A stretch of 64,000 nucleotides of DNA from positions 9,224 to 73,223 of the forward strand of contig NZ_CBCPHV010000011.1 of assembly GCF_965118635.1 (NCBI RefSeq), in the 5' to 3' direction. The DNA is from Empedobacter brevis_A (GTDB taxonomy: Bacteria > Bacteroidota > Bacteroidia > Flavobacteriales > Weeksellaceae). How positions within the stretch are numbered: position 1 is the first letter of the stretch; every line of letters begins with the position of its first letter. Below the pieces are notes generated by a model. That model saw only the letters and a program-made list of their open reading frames with translations, did no database searches and was not told where the DNA came from. This document shows positions 24,076 through 33,998 of the stretch, piece by piece. The position numbers and the translations under genes were made by a program.

Positions 24076-25239
24076 ATGTCTAATTTGATTAATTTAAAGG
24101 TATTTAAAGAGTTTGTAAAATCGAGTAATTTTGGAGGATTCCTCCTTTTTTTATGTGTTATTATAGCCTTAGTAATAGCTAATTCTCCTTTTAGTGATAC
24201 GCTTAAGAATTTGCTAACCTATGAATTTGGTATAGAAAATAATTGGATTCATTTAAAATATAGCACAAGTATGTGGATTAATGATGGGTTAATGGCTATA
24301 TTTTTCTTACTTGTAGGCTTGGAAATTAAACGTGAAATAGTAGAAGGAGAATTATCATCCCCTAAAAAAGCTGTTTTACCAATTTTGGCAGCAGTTGGTG
24401 GAGCTATTGTACCTGCGCTGATATATGTATTGTTTAATAAAGGTCTAGATACCGCAAGTGGATGGGGAATTCCTATGGCAACAGATATTGCTTTTGCATT
24501 AGCTGTAATATCATTATTAGATAAGCGTATACCATTTAGTTTAAAGATATTTTTAGCAGCTTTAGCAATTGTAGATGATTTAATTGCGATTCTAGTCATT
24601 GCATTATTTTATTCTTCAGGTATAGATGTGCATTATTTATTATACGCGGGTGTAGGTTTGGCTATTTTAGTTGTAATGAATAGACTTAATGTTAAAAATT
24701 CATATCTTTATCTTATTCCAGGTTTATTTATTTGGTATTTTGTACATCATTCTGGAATACATGCTACTATAGCGGGTGTATTAGTAGCTATGACTTTACC
24801 GACAAATGATACTGATGAAGAATCACCGCTAGAACGATTAGAGCATGCTTTAGTAAAGCCTGTCAATTTCCTAATCATACCTATTTTTGCTTTTGCAAAT
24901 ACTAATATAACTATTGTAAATGAAATGCTAGAAGGATTAACTGCTCCATTAGGATTGGGTATTGGAATGGGCTTAATACTTGGTAAACCACTAGGAATTG
25001 TATTGAGTACTTTTCTCTGCTACAAATTTGGAATAGGTCAGTTACCTGAAGGAAGTAATTTTAAACATATAATAGGTTTAGGTTTATTAGCTGGTATTGG
25101 ATTTACTATGTCTATATTTATTTCAAACTTATCTTTTACGGATACAGTTTTAATTGAAGAAGCAAAATTGTCAGTCTTGTTAGCATCAATAATTTCTGGA
25201 ATATTAGGTTACATAATTTTGAGAAAAAGTAATAAATAA
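24076..25239 (+). CDS. nhaA: Na+/H+ antiporter NhaA
   Basis: This inner-membrane antiporter exports Na+ in exchange for H+. The start at 24076 (MSNLINLKVFKEFVKSSN) gives 387 aa, normal for the family. The TTG start at 24049 is rejected because it overlaps promoter-like TATATCTTG. Recognisable family segments are IWINDGLMAIFFLLVGLEIKREIVEGELSS, ATDIAFALAVISLL with the first key Asp, AALAIVDDLIAIL with the ion-binding Asp pair, HSGIHATIAGVL, and LGKPLGI near the C-terminus. It leads a same-strand set with trkH nine bases downstream, giving a Na+/K+ homeostasis module carried by the element. Confidence 0.92.
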   Translation: MSNLINLKVFKEFVKSSNFGGFLLFLCVIIALVIANSPFSDTLKNLLTYEFGIENNWIHLKYSTSMWINDGLMAIFFLLVGLEIKREIVEGELSSPKKAVLPILAAVGGAIVPALIYVLFNKGLDTASGWGIPMATDIAFALAVISLLDKRIPFSLKIFLAALAIVDDLIAILVIALFYSSGIDVHYLLYAGVGLAILVVMNRLNVKNSYLYLIPGLFIWYFVHHSGIHATIAGVLVAMTLPTNDTDEESPLERLEHALVKPVNFLIIPIFAFANTNITIVNEMLEGLTAPLGLGIGMGLILGKPLGIVLSTFLCYKFGIGQLPEGSNFKHIIGLGLLAGIGFTMSIFISNLSFTDTVLIEEAKLSVLLASIISGILGYIILRKSNK

Positions 25240-25247
25240 AATTAACG

Positions 25248-26984
25248 ATGCTTACACGCTTTTTTTGTTCTAGAATTTTTAATCTGCTAACTAAATGGAG
25301 TTTTATTGTTGCAATTGTAACCATCATTGCTATGTTAGGATTTGGTTTTCCTAAACATTATAATCCATATGTTAATTTATTTTTTGCTACTATTTTATTT
25401 TTGGGAATTATTAAAACAGTTGTTAAATTCTTTTATATCAAAGATAAAATCATAGCAAGAGTTTTAATTTTCGATCTATTAAGTGTCTTATTTATTACGT
25501 ATTGTATATATATACAATTTACCGAATACTCTATACATTTTGTTAGTAAGTATATCTTATTTGCAATAATCTTAAAATTATTACGCGAATTTGCTACACC
25601 AAATTTTACATTTAAAAGAAGTTACATAACACCACCCCAACTTTTTATAATAAGTTTTATTGGATTAATAATATTAGGAGCTTGTTTGTTATTATTGCCT
25701 AAAGCAACTAAAACCTCAATAACTTTTTTGGATGCATTATTTACCTCAACTAGTGCTGTATGTGTTACAGGTTTAAGTGTTATGGATGTTTCTCAGGTTT
25801 TTACTACATTTGGTCAATTTATTTTATTACTACTCATTCAATTAGGTGGTTTAGGGATTTTAACATTTGCAGCTTATATCGCATATTTTTTTAAGGGAAA
25901 TAGTTCTTTTGAATATCAAATTACTTTAGGAAATATTTCAAATAATGATGCCTTTAGCGAGGTGTTTTCTTTTATTAAACGTATAATTTATCTAACATTC
26001 AGTATAGAATTGATAGGTGCGGTTTGTATATATTTATCTTTAGATCAATTAGAGATTAGCTTTTTAGACAAGGCTTTTCATTCTTTATTTCATTCTATAT
26101 CGGCGTTTTGTAATGCTGGTTTTTCTACTTTACCAAATGGATTGATGCATGAAGTAACTATTTATAATTATCCATTGCAAATAGTTGTAATATTACTTAT
26201 ATTTTTAGGAGGAATAGGGTTTCCTATTTTAGTAAATATACTTCGCTATTTTTCTTATTTTATTACCAAAACTATAGCAAGTATATTTCATAATCGTAAA
26301 GAACAAAAAAGTTGGGTATTTTCATTAAGTTCAAAAGTAAATTTAATGACTTCATTGATTATTCTTTTCATTTCTACGATTATTATATATTTTGAAGAAT
26401 TTTATTATACGCTTAATAATCATACAGGAATAGGCAAATTTGTATCTGCTACATTCATTAGTATGACCACACGAACTGCTGGGTTTAATACGATAGATTT
26501 TTCGCAATTGCAATTCTCTACAATTATCATGATATTACTCTTGATGTGGATTGGTGCCTCACCTACCTCTACAGGTGGTGGGATAAAAACAAGTACCTTT
26601 GCCATTGCTATTTTAAATTTTATTAATATCGCAAGGGGGAAACAAAACATTGAAATATATAACCGAAAAATCAGTGATTCTATAGTGCAAAAGGCATTTG
26701 CAACAATAACATTGTCTTTTCTAGTTATAGGAATTGGAGTATTTTTAATTTCAAAGTTTGATTATCAATTACCATTAATAGACATAGCATTCGAAGTATT
26801 TTCTGCCTATTCAACAGTTGGATTATCATTAAATACTACTCCATTATTGAGCGATCCTAGTAAGATAATATTAATTATAATTATGTTTATAGGACGAGTT
26901 TCTATGATCACCATTTTAACAGCATTTTTTAAGAAAACCATATCTTCTCGTTATTCATATCCTACGGGGGATATTTTAATATAA
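25248..26984 (+). CDS. trkH: TrkH/KtrB-family potassium uptake channel subunit
   Basis: This 578-aa membrane protein shows all four potassium-selectivity P-loops: TSTSAVCVTGLS, FHSISAFCNAGFS, ISMTTRTAGFNT and FSAYSTVGLSLN. Extra N-terminal membrane segments (residues about 14-125) precede the first repeat, as in many Bacteroidota members. It imports K+ with gating by the cytoplasmic RCK protein encoded five bases downstream. It starts eight bases after nhaA stops, so the genes are probably cotranscribed. TrkH and KtrB cannot be separated by eye; the single-RCK partner makes it Ktr-like. Confidence 0.9.
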   Translation: MLTRFFCSRIFNLLTKWSFIVAIVTIIAMLGFGFPKHYNPYVNLFFATILFLGIIKTVVKFFYIKDKIIARVLIFDLLSVLFITYCIYIQFTEYSIHFVSKYILFAIILKLLREFATPNFTFKRSYITPPQLFIISFIGLIILGACLLLLPKATKTSITFLDALFTSTSAVCVTGLSVMDVSQVFTTFGQFILLLLIQLGGLGILTFAAYIAYFFKGNSSFEYQITLGNISNNDAFSEVFSFIKRIIYLTFSIELIGAVCIYLSLDQLEISFLDKAFHSLFHSISAFCNAGFSTLPNGLMHEVTIYNYPLQIVVILLIFLGGIGFPILVNILRYFSYFITKTIASIFHNRKEQKSWVFSLSSKVNLMTSLIILFISTIIIYFEEFYYTLNNHTGIGKFVSATFISMTTRTAGFNTIDFSQLQFSTIIMILLLMWIGASPTSTGGGIKTSTFAIAILNFINIARGKQNIEIYNRKISDSIVQKAFATITLSFLVIGIGVFLISKFDYQLPLIDIAFEVFSAYSTVGLSLNTTPLLSDPSKIILIIIMFIGRVSMITILTAFFKKTISSRYSYPTGDILI

Positions 26985-26989
26985 AATAC

Positions 26990-27679
26990 ATGAAATTAAT
27001 TATCATTGGATTAGGGAATTTCGGAGCATCATTAGGTACTAAAATGACAGCTTTGGGGCATGAGGTGATTGGAGTTGATACCAATATGGAACGTGTAGAA
27101 TCGTATAAAGATAAATTGTCACATACTATTTGTTTGGATGCAACCGATGAAGTTGCACTTAATAAATTACCCTTGAATAACACTGATATGGTGTTAATTA
27201 CTATAGGTGAAAATGAAGGCTCTAATATTATGGCGACAGCTAATTTTAAAAATAGAAAAGTTAATCGTTTAATAAGTCGATCAATAAATAATGTCCACGA
27301 AAATGTATTACATGCCATAGGTGTAGATCAAATTATAAGACCTGAAGAGGAATCTGCCGAACGTTGGACTAAAAAACTAAATACAAAAGGAATTATAGAT
27401 TCTTTTGAACTTAATAAGGAATATAGTATCATAGAAGTTATAGTACCCAAAGAACTTGTAGGATTAAGTTTTGATGAGATTCAATTTAAAAAGAAATACA
27501 ATATATTGGTAATGACTGTTATTAAAAATAAACAAGAAACAAGTTTTTTAGGTCAATTTAAAATAGTACCACAGGTACAAGGATTTCCATCGTCAACAAC
27601 AGTACTTGAACGTGATGATGTTTTAGTAATTTATGGATCAAATAATGATATTTATAAATTTATGCGAAAATATTACTAA
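26990..27679 (+). CDS. trkA: TrkA/KtrA-family RCK potassium channel regulator
   Basis: This 229-aa cytoplasmic protein has an N-terminal RCK_N Rossmann domain (IIIGLGNFGASLGTKMTALGHEVIGVDTN, GxGxxG type, with an acidic residue after the second strand) and a C-terminal TrkA_C domain (about 140-229, SIIEVIVPKELVGLSFDEIQFKKKYNILVMTV). Length and single RCK unit match KtrA rather than the double-length TrkA of enterobacteria. It binds nucleotide and gates the TrkH-like channel encoded just upstream. Confidence 0.9.
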   Translation: MKLIIIGLGNFGASLGTKMTALGHEVIGVDTNMERVESYKDKLSHTICLDATDEVALNKLPLNNTDMVLITIGENEGSNIMATANFKNRKVNRLISRSINNVHENVLHAIGVDQIIRPEEESAERWTKKLNTKGIIDSFELNKEYSIIEVIVPKELVGLSFDEIQFKKKYNILVMTVIKNKQETSFLGQFKIVPQVQGFPSSTTVLERDDVLVIYGSNNDIYKFMRKYY

Positions 27680-27726
27680 TCAGAAAATAGAATTGATAAA
27701 TAATTTTAATACTTATGTGAAACACA

Positions 27727-29004
27727 ATGAACAAGATCTATCAATTATTTAATCTACAAAGTGGAGAAGAAGATAAGAATAAAGTTAAAGAAGACGTACA
27801 AAGCAATATATCATTTAAAGGAGCTAATCTATGGATTTTAGCTTGCGCGATATTAATTGCATCTATAGGATTAAATGTAAATTCCACAGCAGTCATTATA
27901 GGAGCTATGTTAATATCACCATTAATGGGGCCAATAGTCGGTTCTGGGTTTGCCTTAGCAACTTATGATTTTACTTTATTAAAACGTTCGTCCAAAAATT
28001 TATTTATAGCTACCTTAGCTGGCTTAATTGTATCTGGTTTGTATTTTTATTTGAGTCCTTTTAAAGAAGTCGAATCTGAATTGTTGGCTAGAACATCACC
28101 CACTATATATGATGTGCTTATCGCATTTTTTGGAGGCGTTGTAGGAGCAGTATCCATAACAAGAATTGAAAAAGGCAATCCCATACCTGGAGTAGCAATT
28201 GCTACTGCGTTGATGCCACCATTATGTACAGCAGGTTTTGGATTGGCTACACTAAATTTTAAATTTTTAGTTGGAGCTTTATATTTGTATAGTATCAATT
28301 GTTTTTTTATCGCATTGTCTACTTTTTTGGTATTGAAGTATTTGAAATACAAACCTATTCAGACCCAAAATCCAGATTTAGATAAAAAAGTTAGATTAAC
28401 GATAACAGTTTTGATGTCACTTTTGATTTTGCCTAGTTTTTATTTAGCCTATAATTTGTTACAGGAAAAAAAATATACTCAAAATGTAAATTTATTTATC
28501 CAAAAAGAATTTCAAGAAAAAGGAAAAACTATTATCTATAAGAATATCAATTTTAATTCAAATCCCAAACGTATTGAACTAGCATTTTTAACAGAAAAAT
28601 ATGACAGTTTACAGATAAAAGATATCAACTCTAGACTTATAGATTTTAATTTAGAAAATACAACTTTCATAGTTAGGCAAAATAATATTGATTTAAAGCA
28701 AGAAATTATGAGTGAAATCAATAAAAATCAAATAAATGTATCAGAAAAAGATATACAAATACAACAATTAAAAAATCAAATAGCGCAAGAAAAAATAGGT
28801 GATTCGATCACCGAACGTGAAATAAAATCCTTATTTCCTGCTATTAAAAACGTGTACTTTGGCGTAATACATCAATATAGTGATAGTATTAAATCGAAAC
28901 CAATAGTAACTTATCAATCAGAACACAAAATTAATGAAGAAATATTACTTAATTGGTTGAAAATTAAACTAAATAATGATAATCTATTACTAATAAAAGA
29001 ATAA
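27727..29004 (+). CDS. DUF389 family membrane protein
   Basis: This 425-aa protein has about six membrane segments in residues 35-250 (NLWILACAILIASIGLNVNSTAVIIGAMLISPLMGPIVGSGFALA; GVVGAVSITRIEKGNPIPGVAIATALMPPLCTAGFGLA), the characteristic core of DUF389. A soluble, partly coiled C-terminal region (about 255-425) follows. The function of the family is unknown. Its place directly after nhaA-trkH-trkA (47-base gap) suggests a role in ion or osmotic balance. It ends 31 bases from the convergent Argonaute gene. Confidence 0.85.
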   Translation: MNKIYQLFNLQSGEEDKNKVKEDVQSNISFKGANLWILACAILIASIGLNVNSTAVIIGAMLISPLMGPIVGSGFALATYDFTLLKRSSKNLFIATLAGLIVSGLYFYLSPFKEVESELLARTSPTIYDVLIAFFGGVVGAVSITRIEKGNPIPGVAIATALMPPLCTAGFGLATLNFKFLVGALYLYSINCFFIALSTFLVLKYLKYKPIQTQNPDLDKKVRLTITVLMSLLILPSFYLAYNLLQEKKYTQNVNLFIQKEFQEKGKTIIYKNINFNSNPKRIELAFLTEKYDSLQIKDINSRLIDFNLENTTFIVRQNNIDLKQEIMSEINKNQINVSEKDIQIQQLKNQIAQEKIGDSITEREIKSLFPAIKNVYFGVIHQYSDSIKSKPIVTYQSEHKINEEILLNWLKIKLNNDNLLLIKE

Positions 29005-29008
29005 TTGT

Positions 29009-29045
29009 GTTTTTGTATATTGTAACTGTTTATACTTACAAAAAC
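29009..29045. terminator. Weak hairpin between DUF389 and Argonaute genes
   Basis: GTTTTTGTA pairs with TACAAAAAC (9 bp) around a 19-base loop. It overlaps the Argonaute stop codon and lies where a shared bidirectional terminator for two convergent genes is needed. Confidence 0.35.
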
Positions 29046-31054
29046 CACAGGTTGTTTTTTCCGAAGTCGGGTAATTTGTCGCCTTCGAAGTGTGGGAATA
29101 TTTGTGCTACCATTTCTGGGTATTTGATGGTTACAGGTAAGTTTTGTTGCTTTACTGATTTCCAATACATTCTGCTGAATTGATAGACTTGGTCTATTAA
29201 TTCTTTTACGTTGTTGACGTTCTCTAAATAATCTTTGTCTGTACAGTATAATGCTAGTTTTACTGGAAATGGATATGCTATTGGTTTGCCTTCTACTGAA
29301 TATCTTGTATTGTTATACAAAAGGTATTTGAGTTTGCTTATTTGCAATATCGTACCACTTATTGGCATTAATTCTGGTGATTGGGTATCAAATGCTACAT
29401 AATCTGATGATTCTGTTTTGTTGATGGAAATGATGATGATTGGAATATCTAGATTTAATCGTTTTAATGTTTGCTGTATTGGGTCTAGTTCATCCTTTCC
29501 TAATGGTTTGTAATAATGAATGATTAATCGTTGGGCTTGGTTGTTATTATCTACGACAAATTTAAGCACTTGTTTTTCTATTGCACCTGCTATTAAATCT
29601 ATTTCGTTATTTCTGAAACAATCAAATCCTTTGAATTCTCCTTTGTTATTAAAACAGAATGCACTGCCTACATAACGTGTGTTGAATTGAGCCGATTTGA
29701 AAGCTCCTACACCAATGATTAATTCTTGCTTTAGCTCTCTATCCAAACGCCAAGGAATACCGTCTATTTTGGCTAATAGAGCTGGTGTAATATTCTCTAA
29801 GAATGCTCCGAAATAATTGTTTTTGATGCTTTCTTTATATATCACTTGTGAGGAAATATCTTGCTTTAATAATTCCTCTTTGATTTGGTAATACAACTGT
29901 AAATCTTGCTCGGATTCTTTATGAACAGGACTTACATAGATGGCTACATAACGTGTATTGGGTTCTTTTTTGAAATGTATTAAATGTTGCTTTAATTCTA
30001 CTAAAGCTGTTTTTATATCCTTATACGCTAAGCTGGTGTCTTTATCCATATGGAATGGCTGACAAATATGTTTAGCCAATGGAGGAAAAAAGGTTTTATA
30101 TCCTTTTGTAAAATAGTCGTATAATGGAATTACATATTCTTGTCTATCAGGCTGATGATAGATAAAAAAGAATTTAACGTGTTGATGTGGGCTTGGTTGA
30201 TATGGTCCAAACTTTTTGATACCTATTTTTGGATCTATTTCTTTGTCTTTGCCAAACCTTAAATTATTGGAATGGTAATGCGTAGCATATACCTTTTCGG
30301 TTGGTATTGGGTAAAAGTTGTCTGATGGTTTTAGAAAACTTAATGTACTGTTGTTTAGATATTTCTTTTTAAATTCATTGATTAACTGATAATATGCTTT
30401 GTATCTGTTGGTTGATTTGTCCACCGTATGTGCTATTCCTAAAGCGTTTTTTAATCCGATGTTTAGCACTGGATATACTTCCTCTAAATGTAATTTTGCT
30501 TCGTTATGTAGCTTATCGAAACTTAAAATCTCGTTTCTGAATATTACTTTTTTGAAATGATGGGTTGGAATATTAAATGTGTTGATGGATTGAGTAGCTA
30601 CCTTAGATACGCCATCATACGCTATTAATAACGCTAGGCTATTGATGAGGTATGAATATTCTATTTTTAACGTGTATTTATCGTAAGTGGTATATTCAGC
30701 TTTTGACTGCTTGGTATTCTTAATCCAAACTTCGATGTCTTTTACAAAGTTTAGTTTTACCGCATCTACCAATGGCGAAATATAACGCAATAGCTGTTGC
30801 GTATAAAAGTGTTTAGCAAATTTGGTTGATTTGGATAAATCTATGGTTGTGGTGAATGCAGCATCTTGCCCAATTTCAAAGGAAGTATAGTAGTATTGAC
30901 TTGTTATCTCTTCTTTGTGATTATCCCAAATTTCGCAGGGTAATTCGCTTCTGTGTAATGGATATGAACCTTCGAACTTCTCTGTATAAAAGCTACATTG
31001 TAAAGTAGCGTTATTTATCTCTAATGGTATTAGGTTTATCGTTAGTTGCTGCAT
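29036..31054 (-). CDS. Long prokaryotic Argonaute with degenerate PIWI catalytic site
   Basis: This 672-aa protein has a MID-like segment (about 367-430: RYVAIYVSPVHKESEQDLQLYYQIKEELL...YFGAFLENITPALLAKI) leading into the pAgo signature GIPWRL (432-437) and a PIWI domain (about 445-672). The PIWI strand that normally carries the first catalytic Asp reads IIGVGAFK (GVG 448-450). The third site reads IIHYYKPLGKDE (513-516) instead of H-R-D-G. The last site is LPVTIKYP (Lys644) instead of Asp or His, so the DEDX tetrad is lost. The N-terminal half probably forms N and PAZ-like regions. Inactive long pAgos bind guides and rely on partner effectors. It lies downstream of res on the same strand, but a terminator intervenes. 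Confidence 0.85.
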   Translation of the reverse strand: MQQLTINLIPLEINNATLQCSFYTEKFEGSYPLHRSELPCEIWDNHKEEITSQYYYTSFEIGQDAAFTTTIDLSKSTKFAKHFYTQQLLRYISPLVDAVKLNFVKDIEVWIKNTKQSKAEYTTYDKYTLKIEYSYLINSLALLIAYDGVSKVATQSINTFNIPTHHFKKVIFRNEILSFDKLHNEAKLHLEEVYPVLNIGLKNALGIAHTVDKSTNRYKAYYQLINEFKKKYLNNSTLSFLKPSDNFYPIPTEKVYATHYHSNNLRFGKDKEIDPKIGIKKFGPYQPSPHQHVKFFFIYHQPDRQEYVIPLYDYFTKGYKTFFPPLAKHICQPFHMDKDTSLAYKDIKTALVELKQHLIHFKKEPNTRYVAIYVSPVHKESEQDLQLYYQIKEELLKQDISSQVIYKESIKNNYFGAFLENITPALLAKIDGIPWRLDRELKQELIIGVGAFKSAQFNTRYVGSAFCFNNKGEFKGFDCFRNNEIDLIAGAIEKQVLKFVVDNNNQAQRLIIHYYKPLGKDELDPIQQTLKRLNLDIPIIIISINKTESSDYVAFDTQSPELMPISGTILQISKLKYLLYNNTRYSVEGKPIAYPFPVKLALYCTDKDYLENVNNVKELIDQVYQFSRMYWKSVKQQNLPVTIKYPEMVAQIFPHFEGDKLPDFGKNNLWFL

Positions 31055-31126
31055 ATTTCATCGTGATTAATTAGGGTTATCGGTACTGAATGTATACAAC
31101 TAACTTACAATATTTTAGGGAAATAA

Positions 31127-31150
31127 AAAAGGAGCAAATTTGCTCCTTTT
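31127..31150 (-). terminator. Terminator after res, before the Argonaute gene
   Basis: AAAAGGAGCAAATTTGCTCCTTTT is a perfect 24-bp palindrome immediately after the res stop (31155), with a T run on the minus strand. It separates the R-M operon from the Argonaute gene, which then needs its own promoter within 31055-31126 or readthrough. Confidence 0.75.
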
Positions 31151-31154
31151 ATTT

Positions 31155-33998
31155 TTATAACTCTACTTCTAAATTTTCATAAATACTTTGCTTTACAAAA
31201 TGTGCGATAGTTGCATTGTATAGCGGTAAACCAACTAAACGATAGTCTTTGTTTTCTACTTTTAGAACATCTTCTTTACCGTATTTATTGGTAATTTCAG
31301 TTAGGAATTGTTCTTTCCAAGCTTCTTTACTATTATCAAATTTACCTGTAGCATCTTTGAATTGTGAACCTTTAGGTTCGATAAATACTTGATAATACCT
31401 GTCTGCTTCTTTCTCTTTTAAAAACAATAGAAAATCTGGTTCAAAACCTTTTCCATCCTTGAAGTCGTATATTTTATATACCTGTTCATTTCTTAACAGA
31501 TAGACATTTTCGTATTTTTCTTTGAAATTCTCTATCGTATTGATAATGAAATCTACAAGAGATTGTTCTTCGGACGTACCGTGAAAATGATTTAATGCAT
31601 ACCAATCCTTAGTTACAAGCTTATTTTCATAATCTGTATTTTTTGGATCTTCTACAACAGCTACTGGTTTTGGAGTTTCAAAGTAATATTTAAAAGGTTT
31701 TGCTTCAAAATCACTTCCAATATGTGGGTGAATTTCTTTTTTCCATTCTGCAATAAATTGCTCGAAGAAACGTACAAAAGCTTTCACTAAATATTTTGGC
31801 TCTACATCACTCAAACTTTCATACTGCTTAGGCAAGTATAATGTAATGTACAATTTTCCTAAAAAAGCATCAGACCACAAATCATCTATTGAGGTAATTT
31901 GTAACTCTTGTTGTAGTTTATCAAATCTAAATAATGAATTTTCTTTTTTAGCTACTTCATTATAAGCCTTCAAAAAGATATGTTTCTGATTGCCAACTAG
32001 AATATCTGCTATTTTTTTCTTTATTTGTTTCTTATCTTCATTTCCTTGACTATGGCGAACTTCATCTTTTTTACCATCTTCTAAAATTACCTTTTCAGCT
32101 TTATAGTCATAAGATGGAATAGTATATTCAAACTTGAAACCTTGAATAATATCTTCTAATGTAGTTTTACGACGATTAGGATTTTCTAATTTATCGTTGG
32201 CAAATATTTTTAGTTGATGATAGAAAGAGTCTTTGTCATTTTTAATATGTTCTTTAATATCAAAATGTTTAATCACTTTCTTATCATCTGAAAACAGCTT
32301 TTGATTTTTTAACTCTAACTTTAATTCATCAATATACCTTTCGTCTTTATCAGAATGAAAATAAAATTCTTCTAATACACGTAATGGGTGATCTAATTGC
32401 TTATCGAATTTTCGTTTGTTTGGTTCGTCATCGCCAAATTTAAAAGGATTATAACGTACCCCACGACCTATCAACTGAACTTCTGAAACTGTGCTTGTAC
32501 CTGCTTTACGTTTTCCTGTTTTGGTATCTTTACCTGCGTCACGACCTTCGTACATACGAACGATATCGTAAAGATTCAATACATCCCAACCTTGTGTTAA
32601 ACGCTTACAAGTAAAAATAGCCGTAATGGGATTGTTTTTATCTTCTAAGCTATTTAGTAATCTATCTTGATTATACGTTGTTTTTTCTTCCCCTTTACGA
32701 CCTGTAGCATTTTTCTCTTTCGAATGGGTAACAATGCAATTATTTTCTTTGAATGTAGATTTTATATACGAGATAATGTGTTGATAATCTCCATTAAATT
32801 TATCATTTACAATTCGTACAATATCAACGATTCTACTTTGACCTATTTCATAGATTTTTTGAGCCTGTTCAACATTAATAGATTCTAAGTATTTAAAATC
32901 TGCGGTTGTCAAGCTATCTATAACCTCTCTGAAATATGTGTAATCTTCTTGTACATTGCCTTCAAGCTTTTCATCAGAATATTTACTTCTGAAAAGAATT
33001 ACAGGTTTAAAGTTTTTAATACCGTATTCTAAGGCTAAATGGTTACGATACCAATTGAATAGCAATGCTTGTAGAATACGTTGTTTTTTATCGAAATTAG
33101 ATGATACTAAATTGATTTCTTTGGTATAACCAGCTTTTAGGAATTCGGGTAAATCAAACTTAATAATGATTTTATCTTTGTACTTATCTGCTACGTTGGT
33201 ATCTTTTGGAATAGTTGCAGTAAATTCTAACAATACATTATTATTGACATAAGTTTTGATACCTTCTTTCTGCAATAATTTACCAGTTACTGTATTTTCC
33301 CAACTACGCTCTACATCTTCTGCCTTTGCACCGTCTTTTAATTCCTTAAATTCTACCAAATCTAATTGCTTTTTCTTTTTGGTATCAGCATTAAAGCTAT
33401 GTGCTTCATCTGCTAAAAGAATTAAATCACGTTTTTGTAAATCATCCAAAAATAGATCGTTTTCTTTCACTACATACATCGCATTATGCAATTTGTGTAT
33501 GGATGTAAAAATAATCTCGATATGATCTATAGCAGGATTATCTAACGTTGTACCATCTATATAAGGAGAAAAATTATCTACTTTACGCACCTCAACCGTT
33601 TTGTCATCAATGACGATAGGATTTGTATATAAGTATTTGTGATGATTAGCGTCTGTTAAGTTATCTTCTGTTTTACCTACAATATTATTTTGGTCTACAA
33701 AGAATATAAAATTACGATAGCCTTGTTTGTAATAGTACAATATGGTAGAAGCTAGTACAAGCGTTTTACCTGTACCTGTAGCCATATTAAACATATAATG
33801 CGATGCTGTACCAGGATTTTCTACTTGTTTAATCGCTTCTGCTAATAGAAAATTTTGCATAGCATCTTCTTGCCATTTGAATAATGGAAAACGCAAATTA
33901 TCTATTATATAATTAGGTATTCGCTGTTTTGATATTTCTAAATCAAAAGCTTTATCCTTTAAAGTTTCAAAAAGATATTTATCTTGAAATAAAGTCAT
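31155..33998 (-). CDS. res: Type III restriction enzyme, Res subunit
   Basis: This 947-aa protein has helicase and nuclease parts. Helicase motif I is ATGTGKT at 73-79, motif II is DEAH at 197-200, and motif VI is in EVQLIGRGVRYNPF. The C-terminal nuclease has a PD-(D/E)xK site, EPDFLLFLK...FIEPKGS (Asp855, Glu874, Lys876). With Mod it forms the complex that cleaves DNA after ATP-driven communication between two unmethylated sites. The start shares one base with the rhuM stop, so mod-rhuM-res is one operon. All key motifs are intact, so it is probably active. Confidence 0.93.
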   Translation of the reverse strand: MTLFQDKYLFETLKDKAFDLEISKQRIPNYIIDNLRFPLFKWQEDAMQNFLLAEAIKQVENPGTASHYMFNMATGTGKTLVLASTILYYYKQGYRNFIFFVDQNNIVGKTEDNLTDANHHKYLYTNPIVIDDKTVEVRKVDNFSPYIDGTTLDNPAIDHIEIIFTSIHKLHNAMYVVKENDLFLDDLQKRDLILLADEAHSFNADTKKKKQLDLVEFKELKDGAKAEDVERSWENTVTGKLLQKEGIKTYVNNNVLLEFTATIPKDTNVADKYKDKIIIKFDLPEFLKAGYTKEINLVSSNFDKKQRILQALLFNWYRNHLALEYGIKNFKPVILFRSKYSDEKLEGNVQEDYTYFREVIDSLTTADFKYLESINVEQAQKIYEIGQSRIVDIVRIVNDKFNGDYQHIISYIKSTFKENNCIVTHSKEKNATGRKGEEKTTYNQDRLLNSLEDKNNPITAIFTCKRLTQGWDVLNLYDIVRMYEGRDAGKDTKTGKRKAGTSTVSEVQLIGRGVRYNPFKFGDDEPNKRKFDKQLDHPLRVLEEFYFHSDKDERYIDELKLELKNQKLFSDDKKVIKHFDIKEHIKNDKDSFYHQLKIFANDKLENPNRRKTTLEDIIQGFKFEYTIPSYDYKAEKVILEDGKKDEVRHSQGNEDKKQIKKKIADILVGNQKHIFLKAYNEVAKKENSLFRFDKLQQELQITSIDDLWSDAFLGKLYITLYLPKQYESLSDVEPKYLVKAFVRFFEQFIAEWKKEIHPHIGSDFEAKPFKYYFETPKPVAVVEDPKNTDYENKLVTKDWYALNHFHGTSEEQSLVDFIINTIENFKEKYENVYLLRNEQVYKIYDFKDGKGFEPDFLLFLKEKEADRYYQVFIEPKGSQFKDATGKFDNSKEAWKEQFLTEITNKYGKEDVLKVENKDYRLVGLPLYNATIAHFVKQSIYENLEVEL

